From Dactylellina haptotyla (taxonomy: Eukaryota > Ascomycota > Orbiliomycetes > Orbiliales > Orbiliaceae), in the NCBI GenBank assembly GCA_031310005.1, contig CM062384.1, forward strand, positions 2,728,001-2,792,000: a DNA stretch of 64,000 bases, written 5' to 3'. The notes under the pieces are model-generated. The model searched no databases and was not told the origin of the DNA. It saw nothing but the letters and a program-made list of their open reading frames with translations. The translations under genes and the position numbers were made by a program. Positions 35,062 to 46,300 of this stretch are shown piece after piece; within the stretch, counting starts at the first letter, position 1, and each line of letters opens with the position of its first letter.

Positions 35062-36179
35062 TGCTTGTAGAATTTTTTCGTTGTTAAAAGAATGGGAATT
35101 AATTTTGATAAATATGGTTCATGAAAGATTGTGAAAGGGAGGATATAACGGCTTGATATCGCAACGTTGATAAGGTAAGGATGTAGTTCTAGTGACTGTC
35201 TATGTTGCACTTCGTACACTACCTAGTGTAGTGGTACAAATATGCAATGCTGTAATATGCAAAATTCTCTTCTATCTAGAATACCCGGGTCTCTTATATA
35301 CAATAGAGTGAATATAACTATAGATATTGAATTGTATTTGAGTTGACCGATGAAGATAAAAACCATTTCATCAGTCCTAACGATAGTCTTATATACATGA
35401 AGGTGTTCCATAGGTGGCTAGTCTGCTCTGTGTTGCTCTGTGATCTCAGGTTGCTCTGTAGACAGAGCAAAAGCAGAGCACAGAGCAAGATATGTTGTGT
35501 TGTCTTTCAAGGATCGTCGGTTCCATGTGCTGGTACGAGTTCTACACAGAAGTTAACTAGCTCTGCGGAGACCGTAACAGTCTATGGTTGAGTTGGACTT
35601 TCGTTGCCATCTCTATTCTAAGCCCTAAGTACATAAAAACCGCTTTACTGCCAATTGAACATTCAAATTCACACGCATTCCTAAGGCTTCAGTAATACCC
35701 AAAATCTGATATAGGGGCTAGCACATAGAACTGTTGGAAACAAGCTTCCAGTATCAGCTGCAGGGGCACATGGTATCAATTCTCATTTGAATATAATGCA
35801 ACAGCTCTAATCTTGTTATTCTGTATATTCTTCTTTTACATAGCTCTTCAAGCTCGGAGTCTAGGCAACTATTTTATAATCGTACCTCTGTAACAAGTAA
35901 ATTTACAGGGAACTAGTTTGTCTCGCAAGCCAGATGCCGTCCTGGTCCCGCAAAAGGAACTAGTTAATTACGTTAAAGGCTACAGTAGGAAACAGAGCTC
36001 TTGCACAGATGTCTTGGGGAATTTACGTAAGGGGTTTTAAAACATAAGAAGAATAACTTTGGCATTAGAAGAGAAGAAAAACATCTTGGTAAAATTATGA
36101 TTTTGGTAAAAAATATAAATAAAGTAGGTATTGAATGTAATGGCCCTGCTGGGCTTGTAGATAACGGTACCGTGGTGCC
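35062..36179. other. Intergenic between family copies, with inverted repeats
   Basis: 1.1 kb, AT-rich. It contains a cluster of TGCTCTGT direct and inverted repeats at 35423-35488. No gene recognised. Confidence 0.5.
35423..35488. repeat. TGCTCTGT direct/inverted repeat cluster (foldback)
   Basis: TGCTCTGTG occurs twice and TTGCTCTG once on the plus strand. Their complements CAGAGCA follow immediately on the other side. At 35451-35470 TTGCTCTG-TAGA-CAGAGCAA makes a perfect 8-bp stem with a 4-nt loop, and outer copies can extend the foldback to a multi-arm hairpin of about 66 nt. Confidence 0.75.
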
Positions 36180-36766
36180 CTAGAATGTGACACTTTCATA
36201 ATAGCGTCTTATCTGTGTCCATTTTGGTGGCCTCTGCCCAATCTTGATCTCGAATGGATCGTATGGTTTGAATGGTTTGGCATCAGGCAGAATAGTATCC
36301 CCATCAGCGTCGACCATTCTCGCGGGAGGAGAAGGGGCGGCCGGTGGGAGAAGGCACACCAATGAAGCTAACAGGGTTTGGATTTCGTATGCCGCCATTT
36401 TGTGGCAGACAAGCTCGGTTTCAAACGTGCTAGCATAGTTTGAATCGGCAGTGAGGAAAGCGAAACCCTTAATGAAGGCTTCGCATCCCATTGGGAGGTC
36501 GTAGCCGCTTGCATCCAGCAATTTTTTCGAATTTCCCGCAGCCGTGCATGTGGACTTGACGGGGTAGGCTGGTGCTGGTTGAGCTCCAGCAGTATTGGTA
36601 GAGCTGTTCGGGTTTTAAGTTAGTATTCAGTAAGTTCTGCAACGATACTGTTCTGATATGATACGTACTCTCCTATTGAGAGCTCTTGATCCAGTGATTC
36701 TCGGATCTCACCCTCTTCATAGTCGTTCTTGTCATATAGTGGGACGATTTGCTTAACTGGGGCCAT
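36180..36766 (-). CDS. Small protein with DADGDTIL / WTQIRRYY tail (family copy 2)
   Basis: Two exons (36766-36669, 36603-36180; 65-nt intron with a tACTAAC branch site, splitting a GAC codon in phase 2) give 173 residues. The N-terminus is charged (DKNDYEEGEIRESLDQEL). A central helical region has cysteines (DLPMGCEAFIKGFAF, TELVCHKMAAYEIQTLLASL). Then come a Pro/Ala linker, VDADGDTILPDA and the tail YDPFEIKIG...PPKWTQIRRYY. Motif, tail and intron phase match the gene at 34635-35061, so the pair is a tandem duplication that has diverged; the central helical block is missing from copy 1. No known domain. Function unknown. Confidence 0.72.
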
Positions 36767-39700
36767 ATTTATAGATTATTATTGTATAGTCTTGATAGGT
36801 GAGTGAATCGTAAGAATATTGTTATGATATGTATTTGTGGGTTTGGGAGAATGACTTGTGAAAGTAATGGGTTTTCATGACTATTGCCACTTTTGGGAAA
36901 CTACAAAATTTGTCTTCGTTGTTATATTACGCACATTGATCCTCACCACTAAACACACTTCACTAGTATTCGAGCTTTCCTATCTTTTGATTTTCTTGTT
37001 CATTCCAATACGACATCTGGTTTCTTATGGCCTTGGTTGATCATATAGGTACGATGATACTACCTTGCTTTCGTAAAAAAAGTCTTGGGGTCTTGAGAGC
37101 CTCGATGAATAGTTAATCTTAATTTTACACAGCCAGTAGATTTAATGAACAACTCGCAAGATACGCACAGTAATTAGCGGGGTGCACCGGGAGGAAGTGT
37201 GTTGTCCTTAATCCCTGACGGCGGGTCTTAAGGGTTTAAGGAGGGTTATAAAACATGTCGCCATGCAGGAGGGGCTTCCTGAGGCGGGAATCCAGTTGTG
37301 AGGCAGGAACCACCTTTCTTAGGCAGGAAAGAATTAATTACGGCGGAATCATGGCTTCATTAAGGAACGAGAAGCTTGCGGAGGAACGACCTCACTAAGG
37401 CGGAGCGCATTCCACAATAAGGAGCTATATCTTATTTTACTTGTTGTACAACTAGAATGCTCTTAATTGACTATGAGTTATAAATTTCTCGTACACAGGC
37501 TCATTAGAAACATCAAGCAGACTACGATACTAATAAATTTCTAGATCTTGTATTCCTACGATATCGAACAGTAAATTAAAGAGATTTGTATTTTAATATC
37601 TACTTTAGCTATACTAAGATTGTAGAAATCTGATACCTGGATCGTAGTTCCTCAAAGTATTGTTCTTTGATAGGTTGTTCATTGTTTAATATGTTTGTGA
37701 TTTTGAACGAATTTAATCTAAATGGGAACTACTGTATTAGAATCGGCATCGGGAAAGCAAAAAAGACACCGGGATACTTACTTGACGTTCCTTTGGAATT
37801 TTCCAATCTTCGCGCATGGCATGGCGAAGTGTTAAGTCGTAGGTTGATCCGCTGGTAGGGAATATATCATTATATTGTGTCTTGGCAGACAGATTTTATT
37901 GTTTGATTTCATGATCTTATCATCTTCTCGCACCCAGACCTTCCACGCGAATGGATTTGATTCGGGGAAGGCCTGGGCGCGAGAATTTTATAATATGGTG
38001 TTTGGGTACCACTTAGCTGTTTAGATTTTGTGTTTGGATTTATTGTGTCGCGGTATGAAGCCGCAAGATGAGTGGTAGATGAGTAGTAGATTTTAGACCC
38101 TCGTTTGAGTAGAGTTATCTATATATATTGTGAGATCAGTGTTGGATATGGTAAGTAGGTGTTTAATAGAGTTTGATGGTTATCGTATATTTTGGTTGTT
38201 TGAGACTTCCTGCTCTTCCAGAGGTGAGTGAAGAAGCTCAAGTGATTCGGATTCGATGGGTGTGCAAATCCCAGTATCATTATCGGAATCTATAGTTGAT
38301 ATATTTGGCATAAGAGTATATAGGGGGTTGTTTATTGCAGTGAGTAGAGGTATATTGGTAGAGTAGATGATTATGTGGTTTGTTGAGCATAGATGTTTGT
38401 GTGGCTGTAAGATTTTGATTCTTGCTCGCCGGTCCCGAAGAAGCCAGTTTATTGATTGCTAAAGGCTGTACTCAACTGCGATTAGGCTTTGGTCCCTCAG
38501 AACCAAATTAGGTCTGTATGATGCCAGATGCCGCAATATTTAATGGACGATCTGCAATGACGCCATTATTCTGGTATCACAAAGCTTGCAAAGAACGATG
38601 CCATCCGTATTTCGTCTAACTGGCCGCTGGTGTTAGTATTTTTCGGTGTCAAGTCTCAAATATTCAGGAGGAGGATACGAACCTTTGTGAAGAGACAATG
38701 GTAGCTGAGTTACCATCACCAAGGTATATATATGTATGTTTTTAGTAAAACGAACCAGTACCTTATATTTATCTTTAGGGTACTTGACTGCAACGAATGA
38801 TGACAGTGCATGATAGGCGCCGAAAATATTGGATTGTAATATGTGTCTGGATCGAGATGCGCCGGGAGCCATATGCCATAAGCTCTAGTCTTCGTCAAAC
38901 TCATTCTTGTCGTCCTTCACCATGTTTATCGTACCACTTGCCACTTCCCAGATTGTCGTATCTTTCTTGCCATGCTTATCGTGCCCCGCTTATCACGTCA
39001 TGCTTGTCTTACTATGCTGTCTTGCTATGTCTGTCTGCCATATCTTATCATGCGACGACGGACTCGTAAAAATGCTTTCTCGATGGCCAAACATATCGAG
39101 CTGGTAATTTGGTGTCTGCAAAGCTTCTGACTCCTCATCAAAATCTCTGAAGCCCTGTGAGTCTTGCATAGCTGTAAATCGGTAGCTTGGCCCCTGATCT
39201 CGAAAGCCTTCAAAGCTTGCTATCTTGCGCGCGGCGGTAATCTTCGGTAAATCCCGGTAATCTCTTCTCATGCAGGTAGTGCTCATCCTAGTAACTTGCT
39301 TAGACAGTCTTCCACAAAACGCACTCGCACAAGGCGGAGTGTTCAGATGCAGGTCCTCTTCTGCGTAGTGCATGTAATAGCACGAAGAATACGAGTTACA
39401 AGATCAGAAATTACTGGCCCAATCCCATAACTTGCTGGTTCTGGCACTCGGCCTCCCCAACGAAGAAAATGGTGAAAGTTCCAAGTAAAATTCATCTCAA
39501 GCATTCGCAACTTGCACGTTCCATGTAAACCCAGCCGAAACCGAGTCCACTGGCGTCATGACTCCCGGGGAATCTAAACTGATGCTCCTGGAGCCGACTG
39601 CTAAACGAAGAAACTGGCGATGAGTGAAATGTCATCCAGTTTGACATCTCCAGCCGAAGCTGGGAACTCCGTAGATCACAAATAAAGTTAAAGAATGAAA

Positions 39701-39848
39701 GCTTCCCTCCAACCCGGCCCTTGTCCCTCAGCAACTGAGCTCTCTTACAGATGCGTCTTCGGAACAAGCGTAAGAGTGAGATCCAAAAATGTAAAAACCA
39801 TGAATAATTTGGAAACACACTCTCTTTCAAACTTCGCATTTATTTGCT
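36767..39848. other. 3.1-kb AT-rich spacer with hairpin and degenerate repeats
   Basis: Contains a run of related AGGCGGGA/AGGCAGGA words at 37275-37330, a long imperfect hairpin at 37925-37985, and a degenerate CATGCTTATCGTGCC-like tract at about 38920-39055. The minus-strand ORF 38993-39373 (126 codons) is open but without signal peptide, motif or splice support, so I do not call it. No transposase or reverse transcriptase remains seen. Confidence 0.45.
37925..37985. repeat. Long imperfect inverted repeat (hairpin)
   Basis: Two 20-nt arms (37925-37944 and 37966-37985) pair with two mismatches, both A-versus-G transitions when the arms are aligned. Inside, CGAAT (37948-37952) and ATTCG (37960-37964) extend the stem. 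The arms are GC-rich in an AT-rich spacer, so the structure stands out. It could be a small hairpin RNA or a tiny foldback element. Confidence 0.75.
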
Positions 39849-42185
39849 TTAGATCCTTCTCGCTTGGATCCAACACCCTCCTCGTCGGTCAATCTTGAGC
39901 ACCTTGTGAGTGAACCTGTCAAGGTTCCCTCTGACACTCGTAAGATTGAGCGTCATCCTCTTCTGACGCTCGCCCTTCCCTCTTCTCTGCTTGAAATGTT
40001 CTCGAAGGAACATTCTGTGCCCTCTAGTGAGAGGCACGTGACGGGCAGCCATACGAGCAGACTCTGGCTCTGGGGCATCCGTCATTTCCACCTCCTGATC
40101 CCAGGGAGCGTCGGGCATCTCGTAATCAATGTCCGCGGCGCTAGGATACAATGGAGGCGCTTCCATCATCTGCAAGTCAACATCCTGTGTAACAGGAGCT
40201 GGCAGAGCTGGAAGAGCAGGTGGGGCCACGAAGGCCGGCTGTGGCACGAATGCCGAGGGAATGACAGCTATCTGCTGTACAAGCGCGGTGACAACTTGCG
40301 GCGCCATCAATGCCATTGGTTGGGCCGATGCGACAGCAGGTAACTGCCAAGAGACAGTTACCGGCTGGACCGGAGCAACCGGCTGCTGGACCTGCAGGAC
40401 AGCAGGTGGCACAGCGACGACCACCGGCTGTACTGGAAGTACAACTGGCGGTGACACACTGGTCACCGGCTGAGCTGGTGCAGCAGCTGGCAATGGAGGC
40501 GGCGGCATGGAAGTCACCGGGGCCTTTACAGGCTTTGCTGGCGCGGTGACAGGTTGAGGCGCCATCACAGCCATTGGTTGAACCGGTACAACAGCTGGCA
40601 ACTGTGCAGAGACAGTCACCGGCTGGACCAGAGCAACCTGCTGCTGCACCGGAGCTACAACTGGTGGCTTAGGAGCAACCGCGGGCTGCACTGGAAGTAC
40701 AGCTGGCGGTGGCATACTAGCCACTTGTTGAGCCGGTTTGGCAGCTGGTCGTGGAGGCGGCGGCATGGAAGTCACCGACGCTGGTGGTGCAAGCTGTTTT
40801 GGGGCGGCGACTGGGACAACGGGCGACGAGAACGTCGACACCGATTTCTTGACGGTCGAAGGGACCATAAGGTTGCTTGCCGAAGTTGGCAGCGAGCTTC
40901 CAGCTGTAGCGGCGACAGGTCCCGCCTGGAACATGTTTCCTGTCGCCGAAATCGCAGCCGCAGAACCGGCAGCCTAGTCCGGAACTTTGGGCTCTTTCGG
41001 CAGATCAGTAAACAGCTTCCTGGCGGTAGCTGTCGAGCCACGGAGCTCAAGATTCTGCACCTTGGAGGTTGGCTTAGCCGGAACTGTAGCCTTTGGTGCG
41101 GGAGGAGGCGTCTTTGGGGATCGAGGCGGGGAAGTCCTAGGAGACGGAGTCCTAGGCTCGTAAGCCCTTTCTTTCCCCTTACCTTTCGGAGACGGCGTCC
41201 GTGGTAGGAAATCTTGAGCACCCGGGCTCCAGAGTGCTTTAGCTGGAGCAGCGCTTCCAACTTCTCCGAATCCATTCCTTGCCTTAGCAGTGGATGATTC
41301 ACCAAACGACAAAAATGCCGTTTCCTCATCATCGGCCGCTGGGGCAATGGGAGCTGGTTCGGGTAGTGCGGCACCACGATATTGGTACGCGCGAGGAGGT
41401 CGAACCGGCGTAGGAGCCTGCACGCTTGGACCTGCGTTAACAAATCCATAAGTGAGCTCTGCGCTGGAGGGACCACCCGCGGATGGACCAATAAATCTGC
41501 TCGCAAATTGAGCGGATTGGTGGATTGCCGACCCTGCAGTTATCGGTGTCGACGGGCGGTGGATCACAGAGTAATCCGGAGCTATTGTGGACGAGCTAGG
41601 AGCAAGGTAGCTCCTGTCTCCTCCACCACGGTAGGGCTCTGTGGCAGTCTTGGGTTCAGAGTGTGCACTTGCAGCAGCTCTGTACTGGACACCGGAGTTC
41701 ACCTCTCCGGCCTCGATGCTGGCGATGATCCCCATGATGGAGGTTTGCCCGGCATCGGCAGACTGCGTCGGTCCCAGAGAACCCGACGAAGGAGTCTGCT
41801 TCCTTGTCGTGCTACTCGCAACAGACAAGTTGGCAGTTGCCATCGAGCTGCCACCAGTGAGACTGGCGGAAGCCGTCAGGCCTCCCTCCTGGAATTGGCC
41901 GGAGCCCCCAGCAGGGTACCCCGAGCCCTCAGCCGAAGCTGAAATGGGCTTTGGGGAACCCCTTTGGCGGCTCTTTGGCACAGCCTTCTTCCGACGTTGC
42001 ACGTCTTCACTCAGCTCGACGTCTGCAACGTTCGCGAACTCCTCGTTCATCTCGCCTTCGAGATCGAACTGTTCGCTTGGCCCTTCCGACGAAGGGGCCA
42101 CAGTTGGTCTTCCGAGGTTTTCTATGGCTTCCCTCTTGCCACTCGAGCCTGGGCTACTCGGTTCGCTACCACAATGTCTTTTCAT
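39849..42185 (-). pseudogene. Long Pro/Ala/Val-rich ORF interrupted by one in-frame TAG
   Basis: One continuous frame from the ATG at 42185 to the stop at 39849, broken only by TAG at 40974-40976: 403 codons, the stop, then 374 more. The first half is Ser/Pro/Ala-rich with a possible NLS (QRRKKAVPKSRQR) and repeated PRTPSP motifs. The second half is Pro/Val/Gln-rich with two tandem ~86-residue copies. Near the end it has acidic motifs (DIDYEMPDA, EVEMTDAPE) and a basic C-terminus (FKQRRGKGERQKRM). Either the gene is newly disabled, or the TAG lies in a 60-nt intron (40926-40985, GTTCCG...CCAG) that would keep frame but has a poor donor. Spliced, it would give 758 residues. No known domain; mostly disordered. 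The acidic M-x-DA motifs echo those of the small family at 34.6-36.8 kb. Confidence 0.55.
40260..40776. repeat. Tandem duplication, about 258-bp period, inside the ORF
   Basis: Two adjacent diverged copies, 40260-40518 and 40519-40776. The marker GGAGGCGGCGGCATGGAAGT recurs at 40495 and 40753, exactly 258 bp (86 codons) apart, so the frame is kept. Both encode VTSMPPPP...LPVQP...VQPVTVS.QLPAV. Confidence 0.8.
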
Positions 42186-43363
42186 TGTGGATTTTTGTGG
42201 TAGTAGTGGTGTTGTGATGGTTCTGCAACGGAACAGTTAGCTTAAAGAATATCTATCAACCCAAACGTCTAAAAAGCTCGAGTATAGAATATTAAATCAA
42301 GAATCGGGGAGTCAATAAGAGATCCTGAGATCCCGAGATCCAGGAGCTCGGGTTTTAGATTCAACTGTTACATACCGTTAGTGATGGTTCGTTAGGGATG
42401 AAGAGAAGAAAGAAGGAAAGAAGGAAGGAGAGGGGAGAAGTTGAAGATTACATGGCTCTTTATTGTGGACCAATTTCTTTTTTCCCACCGCCTCAACTGT
42501 CAGAAGGAACCGTTGCTGTAGCTATACCATCCACCACCACGTATGAAAACAAAAAGAATTTAGCAGTCACCGCCTCTCCTCATTCATCTTGAGTGGCTTG
42601 AAAGGACTCAATGGCCCATAGAGGTACGCCGCAAACCTGCTGCTAGATAGATACATTCACATATTCTCGTCCACAAACCTTACTATTCACTTGAAGTTAA
42701 AAGTGAGCCAGATATTGTACGACTGAGGGCAGCTGTCCAGATTCAGATTGCTGACAGGTATTCGGGATATCTATGTACATGAGGAGTAATATAACAACGT
42801 TGCAGAATAGACCTCATTCGTGATACCAGAGTTCCACAGCTTAGTATAATTTAGCTATTCTTCCTAGGTGTAGCGTTGCAGTCCTCCCTCAACTTGTCTC
42901 TCGTGATACCAAAATTTGGTGGGGACAAAATGCAACAGCTTGGGCGTGTTGCTTTTCATCTCCAGCCAATCTTAGGACATGCATAGCCACCACTGGAGCT
43001 TGCCTCTGGGTTGTGGCGCTCGGACCGCCGCGACAACTTTTTGGAAATTTTTAGAAAATCGAACACCCGCTCGAGAGCAAGGAAAAGAAGGAAAAAGTAA
43101 AGTCTAAAAGCTAGAGAATTCAATGATATTTTCCCCAAAATTTTCACGAAAGTTTTCGAGCTCGAAAACTTTTGAAATGTGTTGAACGTTCAATTTCCGT
43201 CGTGAAAATGCAACATTCGGCGCAGTCTCGAACCAAACCAAACAACACAGCATTCGGCCAGCCTTGGCAACACCCTAGACTGTTTGTATTGGTATTATAA
43301 TAAATAAATTCTTTTATATCTTCTACAGTTTATGTACATGTACACCTATATTGGCTAATACTA
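42186..43363. other. Intergenic with purine tract and palindrome
   Basis: 1.2 kb. Purine-rich tract (GAAAGAAGGAAAG-like) at 42399-42439, probably promoter or 5' leader of the minus-strand ORF, and a 24-bp perfect palindrome at 43149-43172. No gene recognised. Confidence 0.5.
43149..43172. repeat. 24-bp perfect palindrome
   Basis: Half-site AAAGTTTTCGAG followed directly by its reverse complement, no spacer. Flanked by further A/T-rich partial symmetries. About 0.004 expected by chance in 64 kb at equal base frequencies. Confidence 0.8.
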
Positions 43364-46300
43364 TTAATATACTGCGTAATCAATTGACATTGCCGTCATC
43401 TCCCCTGGCCATACCCTGACTTGCAAGCTACGAGCATCGAAACCATTCTTCAAATAGCATTTTTTATCATCTGCATGCCACCATGTCGCTGCTACACATC
43501 CGGTCGTTTTTGAGCATAGCTCCACACAGCTATTGAAATCCGGCACATCCTGAACTGACGCGGTCCAACCCCAGATGGCGGTATCGCATCTGATATAATA
43601 CGTCTTTAGATTAGCCGTCGTGTAATACTGTCGATCGCGGCCGGGGCATACAGCGGGATTTTTAGGTTTAAGTCCCAGGTTTCCCGAATATGCACTCCAC
43701 GTCCAATTTCTAAGTCCACTAGATCCAGAGTTCCAATTCACATTCATGGCCTCGATGGTAGCTTCATATTTGAAGTAACAAGTTCCCGGAGTAGCCGCCA
43801 TAAATGTATATTTTGCATCTTGCATAAAGGTAACGGCAACGCATTGTAGAGCTCCAACATACTCGATACAAGCATCAATGCATTTGGCCATGTTGTCCGC
43901 TCGCACGCTAGTGATATTTCCCCCAATGAAATCGATGTTAGTCATAATGACAAAGCCAATATTCGGATTGGGCTTATACTCGTATGCCATCCGGAACTGA
44001 GGATATAGTAACGTGGAACCCTCAGTGGCAGAAAAAAGCTGGCGATACATCTTGGTGATTGTCTGGGTTTCATACCCACGCAAATCTGTCTCCCATAGAA
44101 GGCTTGAATTGTATGTGTTAGCGATATCACCTTGGACCAGTAGCTCGCAATAACCACGTGCAGGATAAAGAACCGCGCCGAAGCTGCATTTATTATTATT
44201 TGTGACAGCTTTGCAAGCAGCCCAAGACCCTCCTATTGTAGTCTGCTGGCTAGTGATAAAGCCACCCTTTTGCTCCGCGTCAAGACCACAAGTAACCAAG
44301 AAATGAATGCTGGTCCCACCTCCGGGAGTTCCCCCTGCTACAACATCGTTGAGGAGCTTCTGACCATTGTTTGTTACCAATTTACCGTTATATTCAGGAC
44401 AGTACGCTTCAAACACGTTTCGCGATTCTAGATTTATCCGGGTCGCGGGGAGGATGGTGGTCGGAGAAGCTGCTGCGGATGTACTGATTGTCGCAGCAGG
44501 GGGTACTGAGGTGATTGTTGAAGTGGTGGATGTAGAAGGGGATGAGCCTGCGTCCAAAGTCAAGCACTCGTCCATTAATGACTTTTCGTAGGTATAGAAC
44601 GGAAGCTTGAATTTAGTATCGAAAAAATCAAAACCCAAGAAAATTTCGTTCTTAAAGCTGATACCGACACTGACCCCGTCGCATTCGTCATCATCTTCTT
44701 CTTGGTCGCCTGCACTCGCAATGACATATTGCATTTCCGCCTCCACGCCTGGCTGGTTATTGATGGACGCACCGATCTCAAGAGCGCCTTTGAAAAAGTT
44801 GATACCGAAATTGACTTTAAATAACGTGAAGGCTTCAGCTTTAGCGGTGATGCCAGCTTGGATTTTGAAGACATCTTTGATAGATGGGAGTACGTTTCCT
44901 CGCAGGTAACTGTTTTTCAGATCAATGAAGTCAAATTTGACGGCTGGAGACCAATCGTATACAAACTAGATATGCAGTCAGAATCTGTGAAATGAGTTAA
45001 AGCACTGGGTGTCACTTACGCCGGTTAAGACGCCGCCGTAAATGGATGCGGAAGCTTCTGCTCCGATTGACAACTCGACGCTGGGGCCAATGGTTACTAT
45101 CTGAGGTATGACGAGTCCCCCGATGGGAGCTTCTAACAAGGTCTTCTCCCATTCTCGTTCGACTCCGTCTTTTATAACGAATGCGAATTGCAGCGAAAGG
45201 TAAAATTGAGTGCTAAACTCTACTATCCCTCTAGTAATAGTATTACTGCCAAGATGGTATGAGAATGTCCCAAGTGCGTAAAAATGTGCCTTCATCTCAC
45301 AATCCACACAATATAATCCAAAACTCTTGGGAATAGCGAACATCTCGATCCCGTCACCAAACGGAGTGTCCGCCTCCGACCAGTCATAGTCCAAGTAAGC
45401 CGGATCAATGTCCACTCCAAAATCAAAGTAGAGCGGGGTAATGGGTATCGGTGGTATCAATGAGACGATGGCTTTCACACCGGCCACTATGGCGTTGCCT
45501 AGATCAACGAAGAAATCTCCGATAGGTCGAAATACATTATCCACAACGGCGTCCACTATATCGTCTAGGAAGAAGCGCTTCATAAGCCCGGCTCTGGTGG
45601 GCAAAAGGCCCGGGGCGAACGATTCCCAAAATGCAGGGTCATCCGTGCTCAAATATCCCAGCATATCGTCCAACATCTCATCGAAATCCCCCAGTTTCTC
45701 GAGATCAGTCACATCGAAATCTGGCACTGCGGGCCCTGTGTAACTCGGATATATCGGCACGGTTACTGTCTGAACAATCAATGTCGTAGCTGAGACTTTG
45801 TAAGATGTGATAACAGTCTTGTAAGTTCTTACGTCGGTTGAAACCGTACTGGTGATAGTTTGTGTTGCTAGGACTTTCGTCGGTTGCAAAGTCACCGTGT
45901 AAGTAGAAACTAAAGTTGTCTTAGTCGTTATGGTTTTCGGCGGTAGTATCTTTTGAACGGTAACCGTTTGCTGAGGCATGGCCACCGAGACGGCGCACGA
46001 GCAAGCGCTGGTGACAGCTGATGGGGCGTAAGTTAACCATACGGCAGGGAAAACTGCTCTCTTGAACTTCATCGATACGGAAGTTGTGAGGGTATCAGAA
46101 ACAGTTACCACCCGTGTAACGTCTTCGTTAAGAGTTTCCGTTGTATCCATAGAGGCGGTCTTGAGGACGAATTTCTTTGGTATCGACGTTATTGTGACAG
46201 TTTTTTTCTCTTGCACGGACTTGACTATAGTGCTGACCGAGAGTATCGGCGGTGGATTCGAAGTCACCGTTATAGATGAAATGATCGTCTTAATTCCCGA

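Noticed and set aside
37275-37330. AGGCGGGA/AGGCAGGA words considered as a minisatellite
   Set aside because: Spacing is irregular and identity low; noted only within the spacer description.
38993-39373. 126-codon minus-strand frame with balanced composition
   Set aside because: No recognisable domain and its 3' part runs through a degenerate repeat tract; not enough support.
40554-41506. Long plus- and minus-strand frames (217 and 244 codons) over the Pro/Ala-rich ORF
   Set aside because: Shadow frames of a GC-rich low-complexity coding region; Arg/Leu/Trp-heavy translations typical of antisense or shifted reading.
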